A DNA stretch of 64,000 nt from Pomphorhynchus laevis (GCA_012934845.2 WNNJ02002642.1:1-64000); one strand, 5' to 3'. Counted from the stretch's first letter, positions 51,909 through 63,280 are shown. The notes: generated by a model from the letters alone, not told the origin. Numbers and translations: made by a program.

Positions 51909-51933
51909 CTGAAGAAGGGCAGTTAGCCCGAAA
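51909..51933 (+). ncRNA. Hammerhead core, right arm
   Basis: CTGAAGA (51909-51915), stem II GGGC/GCCC, GAAA (51930-51933). Core intact; mirror of 51837-51861. Confidence 0.72.
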
Positions 51934-52042
51934 GCTTTACAAGAAATTGCTCTTGGTCTTCATTTCCTGTTTTTTATCTACTTACGACAATTATATATAT
52001 GTAAATGTTATAAAATGTAAATGTTCTTTATTCAGTTGCATG

Positions 52043-52860
52043 TCAGTGTAGTTCACGTTTCCAATATAGTTCACGTTGTTTGCGTTTCGCCGTATATTTA
52101 ATGCCGGATTCTATGATTGCCGTTGTCATTACGTGTGCTTTATTGCGTATGCAATGATGAACTGCCCCATCGTTGTTGGCTCGTTTATTACGTATATCTG
52201 ACCGTCGATTAAGTACACGAATATGCATTTCCAGGCCAGTTTGTCCCACATATTGGGCTGGGCGAATTTTGCAGGCGCAAATGTATATGTTACCTTTGGA
52301 TTTGCAATCGCTGTTTCCATGGATCTTGTAGTGCAATCCTGTCATATTACTTTTCATTGTTTTTGTATCTTTCATTTCCTGGCAACACTTGTACCGTTTC
52401 TTTCCACATTGCTTGCTACCATTCGATAAACTCTTCGCATTGCATATTATCTGCTGCAGCGTTCGGTTACTTTTAAATGCCAATAATGGCATTCGTATGT
52501 TTCCATCTTTATCTCCTGTGATCTCTTTCAAAGTTGCTCGCACATCTTTTTGAATATTCATTAATGCCGGATGATACTCAAACCTTTGATAGTAGTTATT
52601 CTCGATATTGCAAACGTCTGTCGGTTTCTTAGCTTTTAGCAATTTATTTCGATTAAATCGATTTACAATAAATTGTTGTCTCTTTATTGCATTGCTGGTG
52701 TACCGAGGTCTTTGAATTCTGATAATAACTGTTTGCTTGCATTTTCATAAGAGTTGTTCGTTGAACATATTTTTCTGGCACGTATGAATTCATTTTTAAT
52801 CATTAGTCGTTTCGTCTTAATTGGAATAAAACTATCCGAATGCCTCAACCAGAAGAATTT
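52043..52860 (-). mobile_element. Penelope-like element (copy 3), 3' part
   Basis: The nuclease frame 52043-52642 (199 aa) has CGKKRYKCCQEM (zinc cysteines), NIYICACKIRPAQYVGQTGL (GIY-YIG core) and LNRRSDIRNKR. Upstream, 52810-52690 encodes the linker FIRARKICSTNNSYENA. RT and N-terminus are absent; the element is cut near 52860. It belongs to a different PLE lineage from copy 2, as its nuclease differs widely. Confidence 0.82.
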
Positions 52861-52924
52861 CAGCTCATAAATAAAATCAAGTTATAAATATAATTTAATC
52901 GTGATACAGACGTACGGAGCATGC

Positions 52925-53560
52925 AGTTGATAAGGGTCACCATGTCACTTCTAGACGACAAATTTGGCATCGAAATGATGAGTTATCGGCAACACTCATC
53001 AGTAGAACGAGGTACACACTGATCGTTTCGGTTGCCTGTGTGACATTGTGAATAAAGGCGTTTCCGACACTTTGCTTAATTGTCTGAGGCTTACGCTCTT
53101 AACCAGATCGAATTGCTGTGCGGACCATCCTTAAACACTAGGCAGAGGTTGTTGCTGAATTGTCGCTGCACTCGTTGGATCCTAAATGGATACGGCAGGT
53201 ATAATGGTAGTGCACGGATGTGCTGATTAAACAACGGTCTAGGATTTCTCACGAAATACGGCATTTGTACTAAATGGTGTTGCTTGATAAACTGGACTTC
53301 GATACACGACTTTCAGTCACCATATCACTTCTAGACGACCAATGAGTACCTGGCAACACTCATCAGTAGAATGAAGTACTTACTGGCCGTTTCGGGTGCT
53401 TGTGTGACATTGTGAATAAAGGAGTTTCCGACACTTTGCTTAATTGTCTAAGGCTTACGCTCTTTACAAGATCGAATTGATGTGCGAACCATCCTTAAAC
53501 ATTAGGCAAAGGTTGTTGCTACATTGTCGCTGCACTCGTCGAATCTTTAATGGATACGGC
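52925..53560 (-). repeat. Two partial copies of the 19742-22205 LINE
   Basis: 52930-53180 and about 53285-53560 each match 20640-20900 (for example GACATTGTGAATAAAGG and TCCGACACTTTGCTTAATTG) on the same strand. They are separated by about 110 bases of other DNA. They are short internal pieces and code for nothing intact. Confidence 0.8.
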
Positions 53561-53683
53561 GTTTATAATGGTACATACATAATTTCAACGATGTGGGGTC
53601 AGTTTGTATCGCGGTTTATAGAATTTCAATTTAAAACAAACCAGACAACAGCAAAATTTATTCGACAATATTTAGCACAAACG

Positions 53684-53705
53684 TTTCGGCTCACGCCTTC
53701 TTCAG
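53684..53705 (-). ncRNA. Hammerhead core, PLE copy 4 left end
   Basis: Minus strand: CTGAAGA, stem II GGC-GTGA-GCC, GAAA. Core intact. Confidence 0.72.
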
Positions 53706-54408
53706 TATTCACTGTTGTTTAACAAGAAATTAAAACTCATACTAGCTGGTTGCGGAAGAAAGCAATGTATTTTTACTTGCTATGACGTCATATTGTGCAA
53801 ACGGGTGGTCATTTTTATTCAATGACTTACCGGTCATTAGTTGCCCAATCCAATATGTTTTTTGATCTATCCTTCTTTTAGTATTGTCGATCGGACCATC
53901 AATTATTATTGTAACCATTCAATGCAGAGGATTTTCGATAAAGTAGGATGCTGCTCCATCCGTGCTACTTCGGCCTTGTCGTACGTCCTTCCGTCTATTG
54001 TTGGATATTAAATTGTTCCGCTTTGTCCTACATATTGTACCGGACAATCTATTCACTCACAAAGATATATGTTGTATTTTGATTTGCAGTTGTACGTTTC
54101 ATGGATTTCAGTCCTGTTTGTCGGCTCACATAATATTTCGTTCGATCCATATCATGACAATTTTTACACCGCTTGTCGTAACAAGGTAAATTTCCTTAAT
54201 ATTCGGACCTTGTATTTTCATTAGTTTTTCGTCCACCACGCGTAAGCTTTTCAATTGTACATCTGCCCTTGTATCTTATCGATGGCCTTCTTATCGAGGA
54301 ATCACTATACTTATCAAGTAATTAGTTGAATTCAGACTGAAGTCTTTTAATCGCTAGAGTGTAAATCATTATGACGTTGAACGATCTGTTTTAAATGTCC
54401 TTCCTTTT

Positions 54409-54657
54409 TTATTCAAGTAAGAAACTTCTTGACATTTTCTTTACTTTATCGAACTGTGTCCATATTTGCCTGTGTTTATATCCTCGTCTTGTAAACTGAC
54501 TGGCCAAGTCATTTAGGTATTTCGCAAAATCTTCATACCTAGAGCACATTTTCCGTATCCGTAGTGCTTTATTTCGCTGTACGTTTCGTTTTGTAGTTGG
54601 CGTTGACCAATACTTGCATGTACATAAGACCTGGTACCGTCGAGCTTCTGATAGCAA
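54409..54657 (-). CDS. PLE linker region (copy 4)
   Basis: 82 residues: CKYWSTPTTKRNVQRNKALR, RKMCSRYEDFAKYLNDLASQ and FTRRGYKHRQIW. This is the same RT-nuclease linker pattern as in copy 2 (LRLKRVCS...FIERGYRRR). Frames on both sides are broken. Confidence 0.7.
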   Translation of the reverse strand: MLSEARRYQVLCTCKYWSTPTTKRNVQRNKALRIRKMCSRYEDFAKYLNDLASQFTRRGYKHRQIWTQFDKVKKMSRSFLLE

Positions 54658-54861
54658 GTTGTTACGAGTCCATCATTATGTTTGTATATTAGTGTGTCGA
54701 GAAACGGTATACAATCGTTTTTAGCGGTATCTATAGTGAAATACAGCTCGCAACACTCGTTTAGCGATGTTATAAAATTTCCAAGGTCTTCCTCTGAGCC
54801 ACGCTACGATATAAATATATCATCAATATACCGTTTCCGTATTGTAGGTTTCATGATGGAT

Positions 54862-54937
54862 CTGTTTAGAAAGTTTCTTTCTAAACAGAAAGAAAGTTTC
54901 TTTCTAAACTTATGTAGAAAGTTTCTTTCTACATAAG
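54862..54937. repeat. Nested AGAAAGTTTCTTTCT hairpins
   Basis: CTGTTTAGAAAG/CTTTCTAAACAG (54862-54888), a central GAAAG/CTTTC unit, and CTTATGTAGAAAG/CTTTCTACATAAG (54909-54937) share one core but have different self-complementary flanks. They interrupt the PLE RT. Confidence 0.75.
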
Positions 54938-55130
54938 CCCTTTTTTCTACATACTAAAATCAGGGAAAGACCGAGAAACATATTGGATTGGGCAACTAAT
55001 GACCGATAAGTCATTGAATAAAAATGACCACCCGTTTGCACAATATGACGTCATAGCAAGTAAAAATGCATTGCTTTCTACCGCAACCAGCTAGTATGAC
55101 TTTTAATTTCTTGTTAAGCAACAGTGAATA

Positions 55131-55152
55131 CTGAAGAAGGCCTTAGCCGAAA
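55131..55152 (+). ncRNA. Hammerhead core, PLE copy 4 right end
   Basis: CTGAAGA (55131-55137), stem II GGC-CTTA-GCC, GAAA (55149-55152). Core intact; the loop differs from the left-end copy while the stem is kept. Confidence 0.72.
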
Positions 55153-55250
55153 TGTTTGTTCTAAATATTGTCGAATAAATTTTGCTGTTGTCTGGTTTGT
55201 TTTAAATTGAAATTCTATAAACTGTGTTACAAACTGACCCCAGATCGTAG

Positions 55251-55811
55251 TTAAACACAATGACTAACGTATATATAAAGAATAGCCTCGTAATCAACGG
55301 ATTCGAATTTGTGCCTAATATAAAAGAATAACTAGAAGATGAATTGCTAGTGTCTTTATAGTTACCACAAAAGCAGTCGAAACGTACCCTAACAACTTCA
55401 TCCAACTGACGATGACTGGTGGATGGTTAGGAACGTCTCGGAGTGATACATTAGACTGATGGAGCTGATGATCGAAGTCCAGTTATTTTGCAGCAAATAT
55501 ATATACCAGGAATAAATACAGAAAAAAATTTTATTAACGTTTTCGGCCGAAGCCTTTTTCAATCTAAAACAAGTTCTCAAAATTAGAAAACATCATAAAT
55601 AAAAAGTTACGTCAAGTCAAAATTAAAAATATGTTTATCATTTTGTCCAAATGGATCATCCCTCATAACACAACCAATCATCTGCATTTCACCTTCGCGT
55701 CTTTCTTCTGTGCTTCTAAATGTTAATGCCACCACTATATGCGCTCGAATTTGCTCAATATGTGCTCGTCATCATTTTCTACGATATGGCATCTTCTATA
55801 TAATTGGATAT
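55251..55811. other. Mixed scraps with PLE-type end
   Basis: 55440-55495 matches the LINE start region at 22180-22220 (GATGATCGAAGTCCA). 55541-55562 is a degenerate hammerhead on the minus strand (TTGAAAA, GGC-TTCG-GCC, GAAA) in a PLE 3'-end-like context. 55600-55811 has no recognisable gene. Confidence 0.5.
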
Positions 55812-56150
55812 CCTTTGAGAAGGGATCCTGTGAGAAAGCAACCAACGACAGCAAGTATAATTCCTGCCGAATAAAATTAGGATGGTCCGGAAAGCACAAG
55901 GCTAGTTTAAAGAGGCTAGGCCCATGCTATCACGTTAGCAAATTCTCGAAAATGCCTATTTAATATATCACAAGGCAGCCGAAAAGACTGATGGTAGTTC
56001 ACTCTACTGATGAGTGCTGCCGGCTACCATCAGATCATCTAGGAGTGATAAGGAAGTCTGCTCTACTTGTAATCGAACTCCGGATTTTTCCAACATCTAC
56101 AGTTATGAAACTAAAGCTTATTAGCCCCGTAGCACAGTTTAACACAGTCA
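55812..56150 (+). repeat. Isolated copy of the 363-bp tandem unit
   Basis: Matches the units at 46735-48135 from GGGATCCTGTGAGAAAGCAA on, with about 10 percent difference by eye. It keeps the GGCAGC...GCTGCC and CTGATGGTAG...CTACCATCAG pairs. The reading frame is not kept open from the same start, so selection for the protein is unlikely. Confidence 0.85.
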
Positions 56151-56639
56151 GATATAAAATTATATATATGTTGTTTTACCAGGACACTTTCAAGTGTACA
56201 AATATATAAAATATAATTTGTTGTTACACCTGCCCTGGGACACCCTATAGTGTACTCATAAATAAATCACTGTTTTTCCCATGAAGAGGCATAAACACCA
56301 GGCAGCATTCTTTATATCCTAATCTGACTAAGAAATAGAACCGAATTATTCTCACAATATTCAAAGTCGCTACGTATGCCCAGTCATCCTATGTATGACG
56401 ACACACTTCCACAACGGTATACGCGTTTCGCTCTAACGGAGCTCATCAGTAGCGAGACATCAATAATCATCCATAGGCACCTTAATACACGCTTAAACAG
56501 TGTTTAAAGCTCGAAAAACAAAACTAACCTTAATCTGAATCATCAGATGGAATTTAGCATAAATTCCCTCTTCGTTAGATCTCCGTTCGAGCGAAACGCG
56601 TTCTAATTTTTCTTATTCTTATCAAGAATACGAAAAATA
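56151..56639 (-). repeat. PLE end with hammerhead and N-terminal scrap
   Basis: Minus strand: an intact hammerhead (56426-56449), then about 160 bases later EYTIGCPRAG (56265-56235), shared with the PLE N-terminal fragment at 22336. 56335-56420 matches 25815-25920 inverted. At about 56565-56595 is a degenerate plus-strand partner (CTCCGTTCGAGCGAAACGCG). Confidence 0.65.
56426..56449 (-). ncRNA. Hammerhead ribozyme core
   Basis: Minus strand: CTGATGA, stem II GCTC-CGTTA-GAGC, GAAA, then CGCG. All core bases are intact. Confidence 0.72.
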
Positions 56640-56689
56640 CCTGTAAGAATAATATTATTATTAAATACAACAGCAGCAAAAGAGCGTAG

Positions 56690-58596
56690 AGCTCGTACAG
56701 GCTGTGTACAGGTTAAAAATTATCAATTAAAATCCGATTGTTCTAAGTTAGTACATTCTTCAGACTTTTCTTGAAGGACGAAATACTGGAGGCCGAAACC
56801 ACTTGACTTGGTAGCTTATTCCAGCTTTACCACGTTCGGATGACAATTGTGTTAAATATTCATCGCGGGCTAATGTTGGTCTTTAAAGTGAGGGGATGTC
56901 CTCTCAATCTATTTGAATTTCGAAGTTCGAACAGTTAACGACAAACATGTTCCCTAGGCCAATTTTAACATTAGGCGTTGTCCACACGAACATTAATTCA
57001 GAGGACTTTAAAGATTTCTTCACTATGGTCACACCAAGTGCGTGGAGTCAAAAAATGAATGAGAGCTTGCGTTGGCTGGGTACAAGATGTGTGGCCTTGC
57101 GTAATATGGATTCGTACAGGTTTATCTCTGTCGTAGTTTGAGGGTGGCAGGAAGATGAAGCGTATCTTATTACAGATAAGACAAGCATTGTAAATTAACT
57201 TAAAACTGGATGCGTCAAGCTGGCCAATGGTCCTTCTAATAAGTCCTAAAATTTGACGGCATTTAGCAACTGTGTGACTGGTATGTGGGATGGTCGATAA
57301 GCTTCTATTTACGATCACTCCAAGGTCTTAAAATTGGGGAACTGTTTCAATTTCTCTTCCGTCAATGGTATATGACGAATTGATGTGTAGATGTCCGATG
57401 CGCATATGTTTTGACTTATCGGGGTTTAATATCAGTCCCCGTTGATTGCACCATACCTTAATATTATCAATGTATCTCTGAAGTATCATTGGATCTCGGA
57501 TATCGATTATTAGTCGCCGAATTTTCAAGTTGTCGGCATATAAACTACATAGACTCGAAATAGCTGTAGTAAACTCGTTGATGTAAATAATGGAGAGCAA
57601 TGCAATGAGTACCGATCCCTGAGAAACACCCCGTTCAAGAATTCTTGTCTTTGACATATGTTTATTGGCCAATACAGTAATCTTCCGATTTCTAAGGAAG
57701 GAGTTAATCCAATTTAGAAGGGTTCATCTGATGCCGTACCGTTTCAGCGTAATAAGGAGGACATCATAGTATATCCGATCAAATGCTTTGCTGAGGTCGA
57801 AAAACAAAACATCAACACTAACTCAAGCCTCGGCATATCTGGTCCAATCACTCCTCGCAAGTACGAGGTTTGTGACAGTAGATCTTCCTGGGCGGAAACC
57901 ATGCTGGTTGTCGCAGAGTACTTGGTTCCCTTCTAGGTGCCCGATGATTCTTTTAAAAAGCAGTTTCTCTAGCACTTTACAAGCAACGCAGGTAAGGCTT
58001 ATTGGCCGATAGTTACTTGCTAGATTACGGTCGCCTTTTTTGTAGAGAGGTCGGATTGTAGAACATTTCCAATCTGATGGTATACAGCCTGTTGACAAGG
58101 AGAAATCGAATATGGTGAGTAAATGTTCATATATTGCTGGTACAAGTTCCCGAAGAAGAATTGAAGGAATTTTGTCTGGTCCTGCCGCAATTGATCGTGG
58201 TAGCTTTAGAACTTCGTTAAGAACCTCAAATTTATCAAATGGAGTAAATTCGTAACACGGATAATGAGCTGTGGAGACTCGGGGGCAATGCTGACAAGTA
58301 AGACTCTCTAGCGTGAATTGATCCAGGAAAATATTGTCAATTGCTTTGTCATCAAAGGTGAGCTCACCGGTTTCCATAAATATAGAGTTGATCTCAGGCG
58401 TAGTTGATTTAAATGAGCTGATATGTTTGAACAATTTACTGGGATATCTTTTTGATGATCGACAAAGATTGGAAATGAAGCACATGCGTTTCTGACGTTT
58501 GAGTGCCGTTACTTGATTTCGTAATTCCTTGTAATCGGTCCAAGAACAATTCCCTTCTTTGAATTTTTTGTAAATTTTGTCTCTTGTCTTAATCAT
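56690..58596 (-). pseudogene. CR1-type reverse transcriptase, broken
   Basis: 58596-57823: VTALKRQKRMCFISNLCRSS, RSIAAGPDKIPSILLRELVP, IPSDWKCSTIRPLYKKGDRN, YRPISLTCVACKVLEKLLFK, QHGFRPGRSTVTNLVLARSD. 57672-57328: GVSQGSVLIALLSIIYINEF (motif B) and LCSLYADNLKIRRLI (catalytic box with a D to N change), NPDKSKHMRIGH. 57318-56998 plus 56990-56720: the C-terminal region with GHPLTLKTNISP and WNKLPSQVVSASSISSFK. Motif A is lost near 57800. Inactive. Confidence 0.83.
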
Positions 58597-59037
58597 TTGT
58601 TTAATATGCTAGTCAAACCAAATGGGAGTTTTGTGGGATGTGCACTGACGTTTTAAAGGGGATAATTAATTTAAAGCATTGATCAAGGTAGATTTAAAAT
58701 TTTTCCAAATTTTTGGAAATATGCCAATTCATATGTAATATGCCAATTACATATGAATTAGGCCATTAAATGTTTCGAATAGTTGCGAAATTCGCTTTGA
58801 AGGGATTCAATTCGGGTTTTGACGAGAGGGTTGTTTTAAAGAGACTGACAGAAAGCGCCAGCCTAATGACACAATGATCACTGTGGATAATAGGGGGCTG
58901 AGAGAGATTTCATCAATTGTGGCTTCCCCTCGTGATAAGCATATGTCTAAAATGGCAGATGATTGCTTTCTCCTTCTGGTGGGTTCGTGAATATGTTGGG
59001 TTTGATTGAGATCGTTGAACGTATCAAGGAGATTGGA

Positions 59038-59505
59038 TTATTCAACATCACAACCATGTGTCGAAGTATATAGGTCCCAATTGACATAAGGCACATTGAC
59101 GTCTCCTAGGATAATGATCGGTGATAAGCTTGTTAGGTGATGTCGTAAATAGATGCCAATCTTTTCAGTTTCGGAGCTCGAGGAGCGGTAAAATAAACCG
59201 ATTTTTAGTTTCTGTCTCTCTGGAGAAGATACTGTTGCCCACAGATATTCGTTGTATGAATCATCTGGTACAATGCTGTGCTCGATGATGGCTAACCGTT
59301 GCTTGACGTATAATATAACTCCACCTCCTTTTGAGGCGATTCGATCCGATCGTATAACAAAGTAGTCTGAGATTGAGATTTCATTATCAGATATATCGTT
59401 GTTAAGCCAGGTTTCGCTCAATGCTATGATGTTTGGGTTCATTGAATTAACGAGACACAATATTTCGTCAAATTTGTTGTACATGCTTAAACAGTTAGAG
59501 TACAT
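59038..59505 (-). CDS. CR1-type endonuclease domain
   Basis: 155 residues: SMYNKFDEILCLVNSMNPNI, IALSETWLNNDISD (catalytic Glu), ASKGGGVILYVKQRL, KIGLFYRSSSSETEK and IIILGDVNVPYVNWD (catalytic GDxN). The frame stops before the SDH motif near 58870 (HWAIDHCVIRL-like region out of frame). Reads upstream without a stop to about 59570. Confidence 0.82.
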   Translation of the reverse strand: MYSNCLSMYNKFDEILCLVNSMNPNIIALSETWLNNDISDNEISISDYFVIRSDRIASKGGGVILYVKQRLAIIEHSIVPDDSYNEYLWATVSSPERQKLKIGLFYRSSSSETEKIGIYLRHHLTSLSPIIILGDVNVPYVNWDLYTSTHGCDVE

Positions 59506-59576
59506 GATGGAAATATTATTTTGAGAGTAACGGCAGTGGTGTGGTGTCGCTGTTGGTGTTGAAATTGGATTGATGT

Positions 59577-60771
59577 TTACGTGGTGGATGCACGAATCTG
59601 TGCGGCGGAGAGTGTCGATGGAACGGTTAGACGGATTCCGAGGCTGAATCGCGTATTTACCCTTCGCCGCACAACTTGAAAATTTTTCACAATTAGATTT
59701 TTTTCACCGTTTTGAATTCCTTGTTGAAGCTCTTTCCTTGCAGATTTCAATCTGTTTCTATCTTCAGTGCTGAGGTCAGGTAGAAGTCTGATACTGGAGC
59801 CCCTTAACTTAAAGGAATTCTTGATGATTTGCTTACTAGTCTCGGGGCTATCAACAACAACTTTCAAAAGCCTTGGTTTGGTACCATCTTGTTTCTTCCC
59901 AATGCGAAAGAGGTGTATTACCTGTCTATTTTGTTCGACTGATATTTCTGTTGGGAGAACAGTTGAAAGAACTTGCTTTACTGAATCAACATCATGTTTA
60001 ATCCGGATGAGACTGTTTGGACTCGGTGATTCATTTAAATTTACAATAATGAAACATTTATCCCGGTCAAAAGTTCGGCGTTTATGTCGTTTAGGCTCAG
60101 ATAGAATAGGTATGTTGGGTTTATCAGTGTTGTTTACAGCGGAATTGGTATGATTTATCATTTGTTAGAGTGTTTCATCCATTTTGTATAGACTATGGGT
60201 TGTTTGATGCCAAGAAAAAGCTGGGAGTGCTGTGTGATGTGGTGCTTCTCTATTTGTATCCGGCCTTGGATATGTTTTCTGGGTGATATGGAATGTTTGT
60301 TTCTGTGTACCCTTGTAAGAAATGATGGGATTCTCTAGATTTGATGAATCCGGGAAATAATATTTAAGCTTGGGTAAGGAATAAGTTTCAAGGGTTGTTG
60401 CTTTTACAATTCGCGATCTTGCATCTCCTCGTGTCCAAACTCGAGTAGGAGTAGATTTCCGGAATATTGAAGTATCAGATGTTGCCGTTATGTTGATCGG
60501 GGCGATTTCATTGTCTAGTGATGGTATTGTATCTTGCTCGAATACTTCACATATATAAGGGATATCTGATCGTAATGGTTTATCAGTGTCTTCGATTAGT
60601 GAGCGTAGGTCGTTAATAGTCTTATTTAAATCTGAATAGAGCTGCACAGAAACCACAATAGAAATTGCGACTCGTCATTGCTTGAGAGTCACATGCCACT
60701 TCGTTATCTGCATATCCAACCGACTTTGTTGTATTGTTGTATTTCGCTTGCTTGTTGATCTTCTTTGCCAT
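59577..60771 (-). pseudogene. CR1-type ORF1, broken
   Basis: Starts MAKKINKQAKYNNTTK with ACDSQAM...FYCGFCAALF, a partial N-terminal Cys finger. A frame change near 60640 leads into 60656-60165 (low-similarity spacer, PLKYYF-like). Then 60161-59577 encodes RDKCFIIVNLNESPSPNSLI, VKQVLSTVLPTEISVEQN, HLFRIGKKQDGTKPRLLKVV and LRGSSIRLLPDLSTEDRN, the RNA-binding core and its C-terminal flank, as in the ORF1s at 10305 and 39094. Confidence 0.78.
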
Positions 60772-60810
60772 TTTTGTCATATAATGTGATATTGTACTGG
60801 AATTCAAATT

Positions 60811-62852
60811 TCCATAAATTTTTCAAACGAAAAATTCGTTATTGAATAATGGATTCGACCAACAAATTTCGTTTATTGCGGTATCAATGAAATTTAATTT
60901 CAATTTCAATTTTAAATTTTAAATCTGCAACTTAAATCTGCAACTTGAATCTGTAACTTGAATCTGCAACTGTAATTTGCAGATTATAAATTTATAAATT
61001 GATAAACTTATAAATTTTCTTGCATAAATTTTCTTGCATAAATTTTCTTGTTTAAATATCCTAGCACAACCAGAATAATTTCAGCTCACAGATTAAAAAC
61101 ATTCATAGCAAAGTGACATCATGAAAATCAGTGATCCGGCTAGCGACTCACATACATAAGTTTATAATATAACTTTCGAATACGATCCCCACCAAAAGTA
61201 ATATACATAAATGTATACTAACACCACTGGGGCAATAAGCTGTGGATGTAACGTAATAAGCTGTGGATGATACCGAAGTCTTGAGTTCGAATCCGAACTC
61301 AAGACATAGGTGTACGCAGTATGCAGATAATAAGCGTCGAAGCGTGGAATGTGGGTCTGAATCTGAAACTGATGATATTCCCCAGGCTGATTAATTCCTC
61401 ATTAGTATCGTCCTGCTGTATGAAGAATAGAAACAATACCTGTGAGGATAATGTCGTGCCACATAACCAGAAGAATTTTAGCTCACATTTGCAATCAATT
61501 TATATTATATTGAATATATAATCAGATAAGAGCCTACGTGTTTTTTAGTCGAAAATTAAAATAAAAAATAAAAAAGCAAAAATACGCTATAATTGACATA
61601 ATCAATTTGTATTTCCTACATTTAATTGTATTCCCTAACGTAAAGTAATAACTTATTTAATAAACAGCAATCCCGATTTCACTTTACCATATTGACAAAA
61701 ATATGGCAGCTTAACGATAACGTTAAACGCGAGAGCTTTTGCCTCAAACATGTTTTAGCTAAAGTATTTGTAAATTTACACCGACGACCAAAGTATAAGC
61801 AGATATACTAAAATGACAGTTGCCATGTTGTCTATTATTGCAATTTGATAATTGTCATTTTAGTATGATTACCATATATTAAAATCAAAGTTAATCAAAC
61901 TGACTGCTAAAACTATCAATCGTAATCTATGATATTAGAATTAAACTGACATATATTTCTTAATATATGATTGCCATATATTAAGAAAATTTCATTAGAC
62001 TCAATAGAATCAAATCTGCATACCAGTATCGAGTAAACGACCTTTTCGCAGGATATTATACCTTGCATAAACACTCAGGAAATAAAATACCATCGACGAT
62101 TCGAAATTAACATCTGACACTTACACAATATATTGATGTATGATTGTTTCCCAATTCGTATAAACCCAATATTATCGAAGAAGCGGTTAATCCCATATTG
62201 CACATCGCTATTGTTGGCAGATTAATATTTACTCCTCTTGATTTGAACGCTATAACAAAAAATACACAGAGTTGATCAAAACCTGATAAGTAATTATTGG
62301 GTACAAATTTTTTAAAAAATCAGTAACAAGCAAACATACAAAAACTGCTACTTTAATTTTAAAATTGTAAAATTATTATTTACGAAATATATTTTAATTA
62401 ATATTTCAGAAGTTGAATTAAATTAATACTTACAGAGTTGATCAAAACCTGTAATTTACTGGTAATTATTTTGTAATTGATCAAATGTTTAAAAAATAAT
62501 ATTAAAAAATTAATATATTCTGTAAATTTTCAAATTTTAATTAGTATTAGATTAAGTCGACATTTTGTGATTTTTACACTAGACATGAAAAAATGTTATT
62601 ATTTATCATTTTCTATTTTTTCCCTCTATTTTTTAATTATTCATTTTTATTGTTTTGTTATGAATACATATGTTTTGTACTTTTGTTGTACATTTTTAGT
62701 GTTTTTGTTTCTTTGTTGTGTTTTGTTTGTTGCGGTCCCTACAAATGAAAATGTTACATGAATAAGTATTTACAACGATTTTGATTCCAGCATCAATGTA
62801 CAAACGACAAGAAACTTTATTTATATGACTTTTTTATTTCTTTGTTAATTTT
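60811..62852. other. Noncoding AT-rich interval with inverted repeats
   Basis: No gene is supported. Perfect hairpins: GTCTTGAGTTCG/CGAACTCAAGAC (61278-61305), ATACTAAAATGACA/TGTCATTTTAGTAT (61805-61866) and TTTCTTAATATATG/CATATATTAAGAAA (61956-61988). CCAGAA.AATTT.AGCTCA occurs at 61070 and 61459 and also at 52855. CAGAGTTGATCAAAACCTG is repeated at about 62259 and 62431. The hydrophobic 94-codon frame at 62477-62761 is T-rich low complexity and not credible. Confidence 0.6.
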
Positions 62853-62880
62853 CTGAAGATGCTTGTAGTTTCTAGCGAAA
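62853..62880 (+). ncRNA. Hammerhead-like core, first copy
   Basis: CTGAAGA, a short stem II GCT/AGC with a large loop, GAAA. Core intact but stem II is only about 3 bp. Confidence 0.45.
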
Positions 62881-63252
62881 TATCAAAATAATTGCATCGA
62901 CGCTAGCACAAAAATGACCCTTAAGTTACAGTGATTTAGCAGTAAAACTTAAGAGAAATATCAGCTTCGAAATCGCTCGGTCAATATCTGCTAGTTTGCG
63001 AAGTCCACGCTCAACCCGTAGTACGCCAATGCGTTTAGGCGAGCGAGCAGTATTACAACCAGAACAGTAACAAATAGGAAACCTCCAGTACTCCTTTTCG
63101 GAAAAACGTTTTGAAAATTTTTTGATAACATTTTCAAATAAAAATCACAAAATAATAATAACAAAATAATAATGTAATATATAAAATATATAAATATATT
63201 TAAGAGTTATGTAATATATCTATTATGTGACTTTTCATTTTTATGTTAATTT

Positions 63253-63280
63253 CTGAAGATGCTTGTAGTTACTAACGAAA
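63253..63280 (+). ncRNA. Hammerhead-like core, second copy
   Basis: CTGAAGA and GAAA kept; stem II is disrupted (GCT against AAC). Likely decayed. Confidence 0.35.

Larger units (their letters stand above)
51776..51995. repeat. Head-to-head hammerhead palindrome at a PLE end
   Basis: Inverted arms of about 95 bases (51776-51870 and 51895-51995) around a short AT-rich centre. Both arms carry an intact hammerhead core. It lies at the 3' end of the PLE nuclease frame 52043-52642. Confidence 0.82.
53590..55250 (-). mobile_element. Penelope-like element (copy 4) with inverted ends
   Basis: About 280-bp inverted end copies (53590-53868 and 54975-55250), each with an intact hammerhead core, enclose broken PLE coding. 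RT end: KPTIRKRYIDDIFI near 54840-54790. Linker: 54657-54409 with CKYWSTPTTKRNVQRN and LRIRKMCSRYEDFA. Nuclease remnants: 54190-53960 with NTTYIFV-like core. The N-terminal half is missing. Nested hairpins lie at 54862-54937. Confidence 0.8.
56640..60810 (-). mobile_element. Nearly full-length CR1-type LINE
   Basis: ORF1 (60771-59577, in about three frames), endonuclease (59505-59038), RT (58596-56690, in about three frames), and a TTATTATT-type 3' end near 56650. About 4.2 kb, similar in plan to the element at 15379-17075 but complete at the 5' side and older. No flanking target duplication was found by eye. Confidence 0.85.

Noticed and set aside
61278-61305. tRNA-like GAGTTCGAATCC B box
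   Set aside because: It is explained by a perfect 12-bp hairpin; no A box or cloverleaf is seen nearby.
62477-62761. 94-codon hydrophobic ORF, possible membrane protein
   Set aside because: A T-rich stretch gives Phe/Leu/Tyr by composition; no family pattern, no neighbours, no supporting signals.
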